A DNA stretch of 64,000 nt from contig NZ_MAUJ01000004.1 in NCBI RefSeq assembly GCF_001696455.1, positions 62,001-126,000 on the forward strand. Direction: 5' to 3'. This document shows, one piece after another, positions 27,131 to 35,307 of this stretch (its first letter is position 1; every line of letters begins with the position of its first letter). The translations under genes were made by a program, and so were the position numbers. The notes beneath the pieces are model-generated. The model worked only from the letters and a program-made list of their open reading frames with translations. It was not told the DNA's origin and made no database searches. Origin of the DNA: Pseudoalteromonas luteoviolacea. Its GTDB lineage: Bacteria; Pseudomonadota; Gammaproteobacteria; Enterobacterales; Alteromonadaceae.

Positions 27131-28033
27131 ATGCAAAAATCAGCCAATATCTTAGTGTTAGACGGGGACCCATTGAATCGTGTGGTGCTTGAAAACACCC
27201 TCAGTGAAGATCATCTTGTGATTAGCTGTTCAAGCAGTGATCAGGCATTTGAACGCTTGCTAAAAACCAAATTCGATTTAATCATTGTGGATATTTTGAT
27301 GCCAGATGATGAAGGTCTCGACTTTTTGCTACAGCTCAAAGCCGATCCTATGTGTTATCAAATACCTGTTATTGTGATTTCAGCCAGTAACAGTTATCAA
27401 GATGAAGCTCGCGGGCTAATGCTGGGGGCGGTTGATTATATTGTGAAACCATTCAGCCCAAATATTGTAAAAGCACGCGTTAAAATACACCTCGCAATCA
27501 AGCAAAAAAATGATTTATTAGAGCGGCTTGCAAATATCGACGGCTTGACAGAAGTACCTAATCGCAGGGCACTAGATGAAACGTTGGCGCAACTGTGGTA
27601 CCAAAGTCGTGATCAACATGTTTCTTTATCTATTTTGTTGGTCGATATCGATTACTTCAAAGAGTTTAATGACGCATGTGGCTATAGTGCAGGTGATGAA
27701 TGTCTCGTGAAAGTTGCCAAAGCACTTGAAAGCATTACACAGCGGGTCGATGGTTTTGTCGCGCGCTATGACGGGGTGAGGTTTGTCGCCTTAGTCAATA
27801 AACGAGGGGCTGAGCAGGCGTTAGCCTTGGCTTCGGCAATGCATCAAGCGGTAGATGCCCTAGAGATCCCTCACCCGTGCTCGCCAATTTGTGCACATGT
27901 GACCATCAGTGTTGGGGTTGTGCATGTCAGTGATGACTTTTCTGGCGATCAAACTGAGAGTTTGGTTGAAGCTGATGAAGCCTTGGTTAAAGCGCATCAA
28001 CTGCAAGAGCGAGTGGTACTTGTCAATCGATAA
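27131..28033 (+). CDS. Response regulator with receiver and degenerate GGDEF domain
   Basis: The protein has 300 residues and starts immediately after the kinase stop, so the two are co-transcribed. The REC domain (1-120) has phospho-acceptor Asp54 (IIVDILMPDDEG) and the conserved Lys in VDYIVKPF. The C-terminal half is a GGDEF domain by its LANIDGLTEVPNRRALDE start, LLVDIDYFKEFND and SVGVVHV. The active-site GGDEF motif, however, reads D214-G-V-R-F218 in RYDGVRFVAL, losing the catalytic and metal-binding acidic residues. It is probably unable to make cyclic di-GMP and may act as an effector or scaffold instead. That conclusion is inference from the motif. Confidence 0.88.
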   Translation: MQKSANILVLDGDPLNRVVLENTLSEDHLVISCSSSDQAFERLLKTKFDLIIVDILMPDDEGLDFLLQLKADPMCYQIPVIVISASNSYQDEARGLMLGAVDYIVKPFSPNIVKARVKIHLAIKQKNDLLERLANIDGLTEVPNRRALDETLAQLWYQSRDQHVSLSILLVDIDYFKEFNDACGYSAGDECLVKVAKALESITQRVDGFVARYDGVRFVALVNKRGAEQALALASAMHQAVDALEIPHPCSPICAHVTISVGVVHVSDDFSGDQTESLVEADEALVKAHQLQERVVLVNR

Positions 28034-28040
28034 CTGAGCA

Positions 28041-28065
28041 ATAAAAAAGCCGCATTGAGCGGCTT
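28041..28065 (-). terminator. Terminator of the DUF3192 lipoprotein gene, probably bidirectional
   Basis: On the minus strand AAGCCGC and GCGGCTT form a 7-bp stem with a 5-base loop followed by a T-run at 28048-28043. It lies between convergent genes and could also act on the response regulator transcript, though the plus-strand side has no U-run. Confidence 0.75.
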
Positions 28066-28101
28066 ATAACAGGGAAATTTGTTACGGGTTTTCGGTTGGT
28101 T

Positions 28102-28467
28102 TTATAAGTAGTTATCAACCGCAGATTGACCAAAGCCAATAAGCTTTTTGTCTTTAAATACAAGTGGTGTGCATTCATCTTTTGTGGTTTTGCCATCTGA
28201 GTGTTTGCTATTGGTGGCAAAGTAAAGCACCTGATATGTGTGGCCGTCCTTTGATACCGCTTCTGTAAAATCAGGCGTATCGAACTGTTTAATGACGTCT
28301 TTGTATGTCGTGCCCAGAGTAAGGTTGCTTATTTTTTCTCTGTTACTTTCGTGTGTGGCTTCCCAGTTGCTGTTGTAATGGCGCATTTCACCATCCGATA
28401 CCGCAACGATACAACCAGATAAAAGAGTCGTGCTTAATAACGCAGTGGCAACAAGTAGTTTTTTCAT
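28102..28467 (-). CDS. DUF3192 family small lipoprotein
   Basis: The protein has 121 residues with a lipoprotein signal: a hydrophobic segment ending in the lipobox LLSGC, so the mature chain would start at the lipidated Cys19. The rest shows the LGTTYKDVIKQFDTPDFTE stretch and the end DGKTTKDECTPLVF, KKLIGFGQSAV typical of DUF3192 proteins, which are common in Vibrio and Pseudoalteromonas. The pattern (a glycine-turn helix with a DxPD/E motif) is reminiscent of SmpA/OmlA-fold lipoproteins. The ribosome site GAGGA is well placed. The function of the family is unknown; the protein is probably anchored in the outer membrane. Confidence 0.85.
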   Translation of the reverse strand: MKKLLVATALLSTTLLSGCIVAVSDGEMRHYNSNWEATHESNREKISNLTLGTTYKDVIKQFDTPDFTEAVSKDGHTYQVLYFATNSKHSDGKTTKDECTPLVFKDKKLIGFGQSAVDNYL

Positions 28468-28707
28468 TTTTATATCCTCTGTAACTCAACATATGGCGAT
28501 GTGTGATGCCAAGTTATCCATTTGTTTTTCAATTTTCTTAATAGATTGCAAATGCTTTGCCAATTATTTTTGTTAAATAAAAACAATGAGTTATCTTTTC
28601 TATCGAATCTGTAAATTGTAATAAAAACAAAAAAATAACAAAAACAATCAAAATGTAGTCGATTAGACCACTTAAAATTAAGTCGCCAACACCTCAAAGT
28701 TTACTTG

Positions 28708-29655
28708 TTATATCACGCGATTTGTTTGACCACCATTGAGGTAGCTGTCTATGTTGTCTGCAATACCGGCAATGAGTCTGTCAATAGACTCTTTACTTGC
28801 CCACGCTGTATGTGGTGTAAGTAGCAAATTATCGCCCTGATACTGTATGAGTGGATTGTCGGGTTGCGCAGGTTCTGTAGATAAAACATCAACCCCAGCT
28901 GCCGCGAGTTGTTTGTCAGATAACGCTTTTGCCAATGCCGCTTCATCGACAATACCGCCACGTGCGGTATTTATTAAAATGGCATGCTTTGGCAATAGGG
29001 CCAAGGTGTCGGCATTAAAGACGTTTTCTGTTTGTGGCGTGAGTGGGCAGTGAATTGACACAATGTCTGCCACTTTCAAAGCTTCTTCGAAAGCCATTCT
29101 GCCACGACGCACCTCTTTACTATTAGGACGCTCTGCGACAATTACGTGAGCGCCAAATGCTTTTGCAACATTGGCGACTGCTTGACCAAGGTTACCGTAG
29201 CCCACGATAACAAAGCGCTTGTTGGCAATCTCGGTGATGGTGTGATCTAAACGACAAAACATTGGGCTTTGTTGCCAAGCACCATTACGGCAATCTTCAG
29301 CATAACGGTGGATATTGGTCATCAAATTTCCGAGCAAAGTAAACGTATGCTGGACCACCGAAGGCGTTGAGTAGCCTGCGACGTTGGTAACAGCAATACC
29401 TGCGGTTCTTGCTGCGGCCAAATCGATATTGTTCGTTCCTGTTGCAGCAACGCAAATCAACTTTAACTGAGGCGCTTGAGCAAAATGGCGCTCATTCAAT
29501 TGCACTTTGTTGGAGACAATAACGTTGGCGTCTTGGATCCGGGAAGCAATTTGCTCATCGACTGTGTGCTCATAAGTGGTGACTGTGCCAAAATTCGCCA
29601 AAGGAGACAGATCTGCGCCAGCTAACGTGGCCGCATCCAAAACTACAATATTCAT
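28708..29655 (-). CDS. D-2-hydroxyacid dehydrogenase, NAD-dependent
   Basis: The protein has 315 residues. The Rossmann NAD-binding motif is VIVGYGNLGQAVANVAKAFG. Catalytic features of the D-isomer-specific group are visible: NTARGGIVDEAAL with the substrate-binding Arg, GVDVLSTEP with the Glu, and TPHTAW with the catalytic His. The family reduces 2-keto acids or oxidises D-2-hydroxyacids; the closest readable subgroup is glycerate/hydroxypyruvate reductase (HprA-like). The substrate is uncertain. It is a single gene divergent from zntR. Confidence 0.88.
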   Translation of the reverse strand: MNIVVLDAATLAGADLSPLANFGTVTTYEHTVDEQIASRIQDANVIVSNKVQLNERHFAQAPQLKLICVAATGTNNIDLAAARTAGIAVTNVAGYSTPSVVQHTFTLLGNLMTNIHRYAEDCRNGAWQQSPMFCRLDHTITEIANKRFVIVGYGNLGQAVANVAKAFGAHVIVAERPNSKEVRRGRMAFEEALKVADIVSIHCPLTPQTENVFNADTLALLPKHAILINTARGGIVDEAALAKALSDKQLAAAGVDVLSTEPAQPDNPLIQYQGDNLLLTPHTAWASKESIDRLIAGIADNIDSYLNGGQTNRVI

Positions 29656-29922
29656 ATTTTTATCTCGTTATTGACCTTGGAGTAAACACCAAGGTTTATA
29701 CTTTCTATTAGGATGAAATATGCAGATCGCTTGAGCGACGTTTCTGTAAAAGTGAGCATTACCGCGAGATTTGCAAAGTTCATTAAGTAAAATTCGAAAA
29801 AGCGTTGCGCAGTTTACCACTTTTCAACCAAAAGTAGGGGGATTGCGACAATTGATTTTGTAATCGCCAATGTATAGCTGTGATGGTAAATCCAGTGAAT
29901 GATTAATAAGGGAGCAGTAAGC

Positions 29923-30336
29923 ATGTTTCGAATAGGGCAGTTAGCAAAGCAATTAAATGTCTCGACAGACACTCTCAGATATTACGAGCAGCAAGGATTA
30001 TTGACGGCATGTGAAAGAAGTGCCGCTGGATATCGTCTCTATGATAAGCAAGCTGTAGACAGAATGCAGTTTATTATTCGCGCAAAAGAAGTCGGATTTA
30101 ACTTGAAAGATATCCAAGAATTGTTGAGTATCAAGATAGATAAACAATTACACAGTTGTGAAGAGGTGAAGGCATTGACGTTACAAAAGCGAGACTGGAT
30201 CAGAGAACGAATTGCCCAGTTGAGCATATTTGAGCGCTCTTTGACTTTGCTTGCGAGCCAATGTTGTGGTGGCAGTGAGCCTGCGGATACGTGTTCAATT
30301 TTAACCGCATTGGAGGATGTAGATGGCGCTAATTGA
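29923..30336 (+). CDS. zntR: Zinc-responsive MerR family regulator ZntR
   Basis: The ATG at 29923 is chosen because GGGAGCAG stands at the right distance and the product then starts MFRIGQLAKQLNVS, like E. coli ZntR; an upstream in-frame start at 29899 adds eight residues only. The product is 137 residues: winged helix (TDTLRYYEQQGLL), dimer helix, then metal-site residues (a Cys in LHSCEEVK, the CCGGSEPADTC loop). These Cys positions match ZntR rather than CueR. ZntR activates efflux genes when zinc is in excess. The next gene overlaps by 14 bp and encodes a metal permease, its likely target and operon partner. Confidence 0.85.
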   Translation: MFRIGQLAKQLNVSTDTLRYYEQQGLLTACERSAAGYRLYDKQAVDRMQFIIRAKEVGFNLKDIQELLSIKIDKQLHSCEEVKALTLQKRDWIRERIAQLSIFERSLTLLASQCCGGSEPADTCSILTALEDVDGAN

Positions 30337-31606
30337 TAATTTTTGGCAACTATTTGTGGTGTCGGCTCCGTGGTTAATGCTGGGACTATTGTTGGCAGGT
30401 TTACTTAATGTGTTTATTCCAAAGGACTTTTTGCAGCGACATTTGGGCAAAGAAGGACTTTGGACAACGGTTAAAGCAGCACTAATTGGTGCACCCATGC
30501 CGCTGTGTTCATGTGGCGTTATTCCGGCGGCCATTGGGCTTAGGCGCGCGGGGGGGTCTAAAAGTGCAACAACTGCATTTTTGGTCTCGACGCCTGAAAC
30601 CGGCGTCGATTCTATTTCGGTGTCTTATGCGCTATTAGGCCCTTTTATGGCCATTATTCGGCCGATTGCGGCGGTAGCCAGTGCCATCACCGCAGGGCTG
30701 CTGGTGGGCAGAGATAATCGTGAGAATGAGCCGCTTGAAACTGCACAGCATGCCGCAAGTTCATCGCCTTGTTGTGGTAGTCAACAGCACACAGCGCCTC
30801 CTGTAGTGCAAACGTCATGTTGTGGTACAGAGGCGACACATATCGCGCCTGTTGGTGTTTTGAAAAATGGCAGTACAACCGCTGTGGAGTCCAGTTGCTG
30901 CGACATTAAGCAACCTGAAACATCGGATACAGCGCACACCTGTCATTCAGATAAAGAAGACACACAGACATCTCAAAGTTGTTGCGAGCGTGACATCGAA
31001 CCGAAAAAAACGGCATCATGCTGTTCGACCGAAACACCAGGCACGCCGCGCTTTAGCAGTAAACTGTGGCAAGCAACTAAATTTAGTTGTAACAAGCTGT
31101 TATCTGATACTATGGTTTGGCTTTTAATTGGTATATTCTTCGCAGCATTAGTACAAACGTTTGTGCCAACAGAGTTTTTAGCTCAGTGGGGAGACGGTAT
31201 TCTGGCTATGCTGGTGGTCATTTTAATCAGCATTCCCATGTATATCTGTGCAACAGCGTCCACACCAATCGCTGCGGGCTTGTTGCTCGCGGGCGTCTCG
31301 CCAGGCGCGGTGTTGGTATTTATGTTGGCAGGGCCTGCCACCAATGTGGCCACTATTGGAGTTGTCGCAAAAGAGCTGGGTCAAAGAGCTGTGGCTGCTT
31401 ATATTGTCGCAGTAATTGGTGTTGCTATCGTGTTTGGTTTTTTGACCGATTATTTAGTGGTACAGTTTGGCTTTGAAGTTGCGCCAATGGTGGGCCATGA
31501 ACATGAAGTGTTGCCCAGTTGGTTAAGCCAAATGAGTGCATTGCTCCTCGCTGCCTTAATGCTGCGTTTATTTATAATCGATTTGCAACAGCGCTTGGCC
31601 AAATAG
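30323..31606 (+). CDS. SO_0444-type Cu/Zn efflux permease with cysteine-rich loop
   Basis: The protein has 427 residues. It has about eight membrane helices in two halves of the permease family known as UPF0718/DUF318, with motifs GAPMPLCSCGVIP and SIPMYICATASTPIA, one per half, and MLAGPATNVATIG. Between the halves (about residues 140-250) lies a hydrophilic loop holding at least five Cys-Cys pairs (CCGSQQH, CCGTEATH, CCDIK, CCERD, CCSTE) and several His residues, likely a metal-binding segment. It overlaps zntR by 14 bp. It probably exports zinc or copper; the substrate is inferred from the regulator and from the annotated family. Confidence 0.85.
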   Translation: MALIDNFWQLFVVSAPWLMLGLLLAGLLNVFIPKDFLQRHLGKEGLWTTVKAALIGAPMPLCSCGVIPAAIGLRRAGGSKSATTAFLVSTPETGVDSISVSYALLGPFMAIIRPIAAVASAITAGLLVGRDNRENEPLETAQHAASSSPCCGSQQHTAPPVVQTSCCGTEATHIAPVGVLKNGSTTAVESSCCDIKQPETSDTAHTCHSDKEDTQTSQSCCERDIEPKKTASCCSTETPGTPRFSSKLWQATKFSCNKLLSDTMVWLLIGIFFAALVQTFVPTEFLAQWGDGILAMLVVILISIPMYICATASTPIAAGLLLAGVSPGAVLVFMLAGPATNVATIGVVAKELGQRAVAAYIVAVIGVAIVFGFLTDYLVVQFGFEVAPMVGHEHEVLPSWLSQMSALLLAALMLRLFIIDLQQRLAK

Positions 31607-31700
31607 TGTGGTCAGACTTGATATTCTTAGCATCTCTTTAGAGAGCGGGATAGAATAGGCCGTTTTTTGTCACACGATCCAGATCAGTAAGAGTAATTTA

Positions 31701-32798
31701 GTGGATAAATACGCAGATATAAGACCTTATAACGATGAAGAAGTACCAGCTGCACTGGCTAGGTTACTAGCCGATGAGCAGTTTTTGGATGTCATTGCTG
31801 AACATAATTTACCAAAGTGGATAGCATCTTGCCCTAAGGTGAGTCGTCCACTCGTGCGGGCGCGTTTAAAGTTCAAATGGCGCACAGTAAATAATGTAGA
31901 GGCTGTTCAAAATGAGGTTGCCACTTATTTATCTATGCTGATTGAACGCACAACGGATAACGTGACCTATTCAGGCTTAGAGCAACTGGATAAAGACAGT
32001 GCCTACTTGTTTATCTCAAACCATCGGGATATTGTTCTGGACCCTGCTCTTATGAACTGGGGTCTGCATCAAAACAATTTGCCTACGGTGCGAATAGCAA
32101 TAGGTGATAATTTGCTGCAAGTTCCTTATATCACCGAATTGATGAGGCTAAACAAAAGTTTCATAGTGAAGCGATCAGCAAAAGCACCCAAAGAGATGCT
32201 TAAAGCTTTGTCGCAATTATCGGGTTATATTCACGATTCTCTTGATGAAGGCCACTCTATCTGGATTGCTCAGAAAGAAGGGCGAGCGAAAGACGGCATT
32301 GACTTTACAGATCCGGCACTACTGAAAATGCTACAGCTACATGGTCGAAGACTTAAGCTGCCATTTTCTGATTATGTGCGTAAGTTAAAGGTGGTGCCAG
32401 TTTCTATCTCTTATCAATATGAGCCATGTGCTTTGGCAAAAGCGAAAGAGCTTTACCACAAGCAGCAGTTTGGTGAATACCAAAAAGCAGAAGGCGAAGA
32501 TATCAAGAGTATCATTGATGGTTTCAGTGCTGATAAAGGCAATGTCCATGTTGCATTTGGTACCCCGATTAATGATGAGTTTGAAACGCCAGAGCAACTT
32601 GCAGAGATCATTGATAAACAAATCATTGAAAACTACCATCTTCATTCAAGCAACTATTTAGCCGCTGGAGAAGCGGGACAAAGTAGTCACGAAGAGACGG
32701 CATGTTTCAATAATAATCTTGAGTCTGTACCACAAGAATTGAAAGAATTTGTGCTATCTATGTACGCACAGCCAGTGAAAAGAAAGTCGTCGATTTAA
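31701..32798 (+). CDS. PlsC-like glycerophospholipid acyltransferase
   Basis: The protein has 365 residues and starts at a GTG. The acyltransferase core shows FISNHRDIVLDPALMNWGL, in which NHRD carries the catalytic His-Asp arrangement, then IAIGDNLL, FIVKR, and IWIAQKEGRAKDG (the substrate phosphate-binding region). The sequence fits the 1-acyl-sn-glycerol-3-phosphate acyltransferase family in a subgroup of long proteins common in Vibrio and Alteromonadales. No membrane helix is evident, so it is probably a peripheral enzyme acting on inner-membrane lipid precursors. A good terminator follows. The exact acyl acceptor is not established. Confidence 0.82.
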   Translation: MDKYADIRPYNDEEVPAALARLLADEQFLDVIAEHNLPKWIASCPKVSRPLVRARLKFKWRTVNNVEAVQNEVATYLSMLIERTTDNVTYSGLEQLDKDSAYLFISNHRDIVLDPALMNWGLHQNNLPTVRIAIGDNLLQVPYITELMRLNKSFIVKRSAKAPKEMLKALSQLSGYIHDSLDEGHSIWIAQKEGRAKDGIDFTDPALLKMLQLHGRRLKLPFSDYVRKLKVVPVSISYQYEPCALAKAKELYHKQQFGEYQKAEGEDIKSIIDGFSADKGNVHVAFGTPINDEFETPEQLAEIIDKQIIENYHLHSSNYLAAGEAGQSSHEETACFNNNLESVPQELKEFVLSMYAQPVKRKSSI

Positions 32799-32824
32799 CC
32801 TGCTCAATAACGAATTAAACGAAG

Positions 32825-32854
32825 CGCTCAAGGGGAAACTTTTGGGCGTTTTTT
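32825..32854 (+). terminator. Rho-independent terminator of the acyltransferase gene
   Basis: CGCTCAA at 32825-32831 pairs with TTGGGCG at 32842-32848 (one G-T pair) and is followed by six T residues, 26 bp past the stop codon. Confidence 0.75.
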
Positions 32855-32898
32855 GTATGTGAAATTGGCGTGAAAACGCATTTTACTAGATGGATGTT

Positions 32899-33086
32899 GA
32901 AGTGTCCCCGGCTGCGCGGATGCGGATATAAGTCCTTGAACCCTAAGGTTCAAGGCGGAAGGCAACAACCCACCGTAGGCTTCTCGGTACCTGCCAAGCT
33001 TGCGCAAAAGTGGATAAACTGCATCCCTTAAAAAAGTTTATCGGCTCAGGGACATAATCCACTGTCCGGCGAGCTAGGGAACGCTT
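32899..33086 (-). ncRNA. ssrS: 6S RNA
   Basis: On the minus strand the sequence carries the landmarks of 6S RNA: TCCCTGAGCCGATA near the 5' side, CCGAGAAGCCT in the middle, a CCTTGAACC...GGTTCAAGG hairpin towards the 3' side, and a closing stem between GTTCCC (33082-33077) and GGGGAC (32908-32903). The length of about 188 nt fits. 6S RNA mimics an open promoter and binds sigma-70 RNA polymerase in stationary phase. A TATACT -10 box lies 6-7 bases upstream. Ends are approximate. In E. coli it lies between zapA and fau; neither gene is seen here. Confidence 0.92.
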
Positions 33087-33403
33087 TAAGTATATAAGAC
33101 ATCTTGGCCAGCTTAAACCTAAATTTGAAAAAATCTCGTCTGTTTGCTGTGAAAAACAACACTGAATAAATAGTGGTCTGATTTTGCTGGTTTTACGTAC
33201 ATACACACGCACGTGAACGGGGGGATAAACGCTTTGGTCGTTCGCAAAGCACACTGGTTCGTAAAAATTGTGTGGGAATAATACAAATGGTAATTGTGAG
33301 ATATAAAACAAGGGTTTTTTCTCGGTATGACAGACAATTCGTTGGAGTTGCTATACTTCGAATGGTAGCATTAACGCTATCAAGTGAATGAGAATTAAGC
33401 CTT
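33087..33403. other. Intergenic region between 6S RNA and ygfB
   Basis: 317 bp holding the divergent promoters of ssrS (TATACT at 33094-33089 on the minus strand) and of the ygfB operon. In enterobacteria and vibrios zapA lies here on the minus strand; the short frames present do not encode a ZapA-like sequence, so that gene is not at this place. Confidence 0.6.
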
Positions 33404-33967
33404 ATGATCGAACTAAAAGACTATCAGCAAGCACAGTTATTGCTAGAGAAACACGGTATTTTTGTAGCACCTTCAGAAGTACATGGCACCATTAGCGGCA
33501 TTTTAGCCTGTGGCCTAAACATAGATGAAAAAGAGTATCTTGGGTTACTCAGTGATGTGTTTAACGATGGTCAGGGGTTTGGTGTTGAGTTAAAAGTATT
33601 TTTAGCTGAACTATATAAGCTAGTTGTGGAACACTTTAACGATCCTGAATACACGTTCGAAGTGTATTTACCACAGGAAGAAGAAGCGCTTATCGATCGT
33701 GCCAATGCTCTTGTGGCTTGGGTGTCAGGCTTCTTACTGGGTTTTGGTTTAAAACAAAAAGACTATGGAAAGCTGTCGGCAGATGTAAAAGAAGTTATCA
33801 GCGACTTTAGTGAAATCACTAAGCTTGATACGCACTTTGATGACACTGAAGAAGATAAGCAGGCGTTCCATGAAGTTGTTGAGTATATTCGTGTGTCTGC
33901 GCTGCTATGCTTTGCTGAAATGGGCCGAGAGCAAGGCGACGCCTCCACTTCAAAAACAGTGCATTAA
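33404..33967 (+). CDS. ygfB: UPF0149 family protein YgfB
   Basis: The protein has 187 residues, a small acidic cytoplasmic protein. Typical UPF0149 features are VHGTISGILACG near residue 25-36, WVSGFLLGFGL near 107-117, and the acidic C-terminal half ending before the last ~15 polar residues. The YgfB family is widespread upstream of pepP in gammaproteobacteria. In Pseudomonas a YgfB protein is reported to affect antibiotic-response genes, but the general role is poorly known. pepP starts 2 bp after its stop, so they are co-transcribed. Confidence 0.92.
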   Translation: MIELKDYQQAQLLLEKHGIFVAPSEVHGTISGILACGLNIDEKEYLGLLSDVFNDGQGFGVELKVFLAELYKLVVEHFNDPEYTFEVYLPQEEEALIDRANALVAWVSGFLLGFGLKQKDYGKLSADVKEVISDFSEITKLDTHFDDTEEDKQAFHEVVEYIRVSALLCFAEMGREQGDASTSKTVH

Positions 33968-33969
33968 TT

Positions 33970-35283
33970 ATGATAAAAAATGAAGAGTTTGTAGCCCGTC
34001 GTCAGCGTCTGCTACAAAACCTAAAAAACAATTCTGTGGCAGTGATCCCTGCGGCGTCTGAAATTACACGAAGCCGCGACACTGAGTTTCCATTTCGCCA
34101 AGACAGCGACTTCTTTTACTTAACTGGCTTCAAAGAGCCTGATGCGGTATTGGTATTGAGCAAAGACAAAGCAGGTGCGGCAAGTAGCATTTTGTTTTGT
34201 CGCAACAAAGATAAGTTGGCCGAAATATGGCACGGCCGTCGTATAGGCTTTGAAAAAGCAAAAAGCCAATTTGCGATGGATGAAACTTATGCGCTCAGTG
34301 AATTAGACAACGAGTTACTCACCTTTATCAATGGCCGTCAAACGCTGTACTTTGCGCAAGGCACGTATGATGCATTTGACGATAAGATTTGGACTGCACT
34401 ATCAACGTTGCGCGGCGCGCCAAAAAAAGGCTACCGTGCGCCAGAAGTGATCCAAGATATTCGCCCGCTCATCCATGAAATGCGTTTGTTCAAATCTGAC
34501 GCAGAAATAGAGGTGATGAGAAAAGCGGCAAAAATTAGTGCTGAAGCGCATATCAGGGCCATGCAGTTTGCCAAAGCGGGGGCGACGGAATACCAACTAG
34601 AAGCAGAGATCCATCATCATTATGCAATGAACGGCGCACGTTACCCTGCGTACGGCACCATTGTCGGCTCTGGTAACAATGCCAATATTTTACATTACAC
34701 CGAGAACAGCGACGAACTAACACAAGGTGATTTGATCTTGATCGACTCAGGCTGTGAGCTTGAAGGGTATGCTGCGGATATTACGCGCACCTTTCCGGTC
34801 AGTGGCCAATATAGCGAGGCGCAAAAAGACATTTATAACTTAGTGCTAAAAGCACAGTTGGCAGCGTTTGAGGAAGTGAAGCCCGGTGGAACTTTAGTGC
34901 AAGCGAATAATCGTGTGATGCGTATTCTCACAGAAGGCTTGATTGAGCTTGGTATCCTGGCGGGCACGGTTGATGAATTGCTAGAAGCGCAGGCGTGCAA
35001 GGCATTTTACATGCACGGCCTCGGACACTGGCTCGGCTTAGACGTGCACGATGTTGGCGAGTACAAACTAGATGAAGCCGATCGCCCATTTGAACCGGGT
35101 ATGGTGTTAACCATTGAACCAGGCTTGTACTTTGACGAAGATGCAGAAGTGCCTGCTCAGTTTAAAGGCATCGGTGTACGTATTGAGGATGATTTGCTTG
35201 TCACTCAAACGGGTTATGAAAACTTAACAGTTGATGTGCCAAAATCTATCGAACAGATTGAAGCACTGATGCAAAAAGCCTAA
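33970..35283 (+). CDS. pepP: Xaa-Pro aminopeptidase P
   Basis: The protein has 437 residues (E. coli PepP has 441). It removes N-terminal residues before proline. The M24B pita-bread fold is shown by RDTEFPFRQDSDFFYLTGF in the N-domain (given as its landmark region), and by the metal ligands in LIDSGCELEGYAADITRTF, HGLGHWLGLDVHD and TIEPGLY, with the last Glu in GVRIEDD. All five metal ligands appear present. It lies between ygfB and ubiH in the conserved order and is probably in one operon with them. Confidence 0.95.
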   Translation: MIKNEEFVARRQRLLQNLKNNSVAVIPAASEITRSRDTEFPFRQDSDFFYLTGFKEPDAVLVLSKDKAGAASSILFCRNKDKLAEIWHGRRIGFEKAKSQFAMDETYALSELDNELLTFINGRQTLYFAQGTYDAFDDKIWTALSTLRGAPKKGYRAPEVIQDIRPLIHEMRLFKSDAEIEVMRKAAKISAEAHIRAMQFAKAGATEYQLEAEIHHHYAMNGARYPAYGTIVGSGNNANILHYTENSDELTQGDLILIDSGCELEGYAADITRTFPVSGQYSEAQKDIYNLVLKAQLAAFEEVKPGGTLVQANNRVMRILTEGLIELGILAGTVDELLEAQACKAFYMHGLGHWLGLDVHDVGEYKLDEADRPFEPGMVLTIEPGLYFDEDAEVPAQFKGIGVRIEDDLLVTQTGYENLTVDVPKSIEQIEALMQKA

Positions 35284-35307
35284 TCGCATAGTTTAGGAGT
35301 ATCGGGC

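Noticed and set aside
32943-33337. Short minus-strand reading frames near 6S RNA that might be zapA
   Set aside because: Their translations do not resemble ZapA, they overlap the 6S RNA and have no ribosome site.
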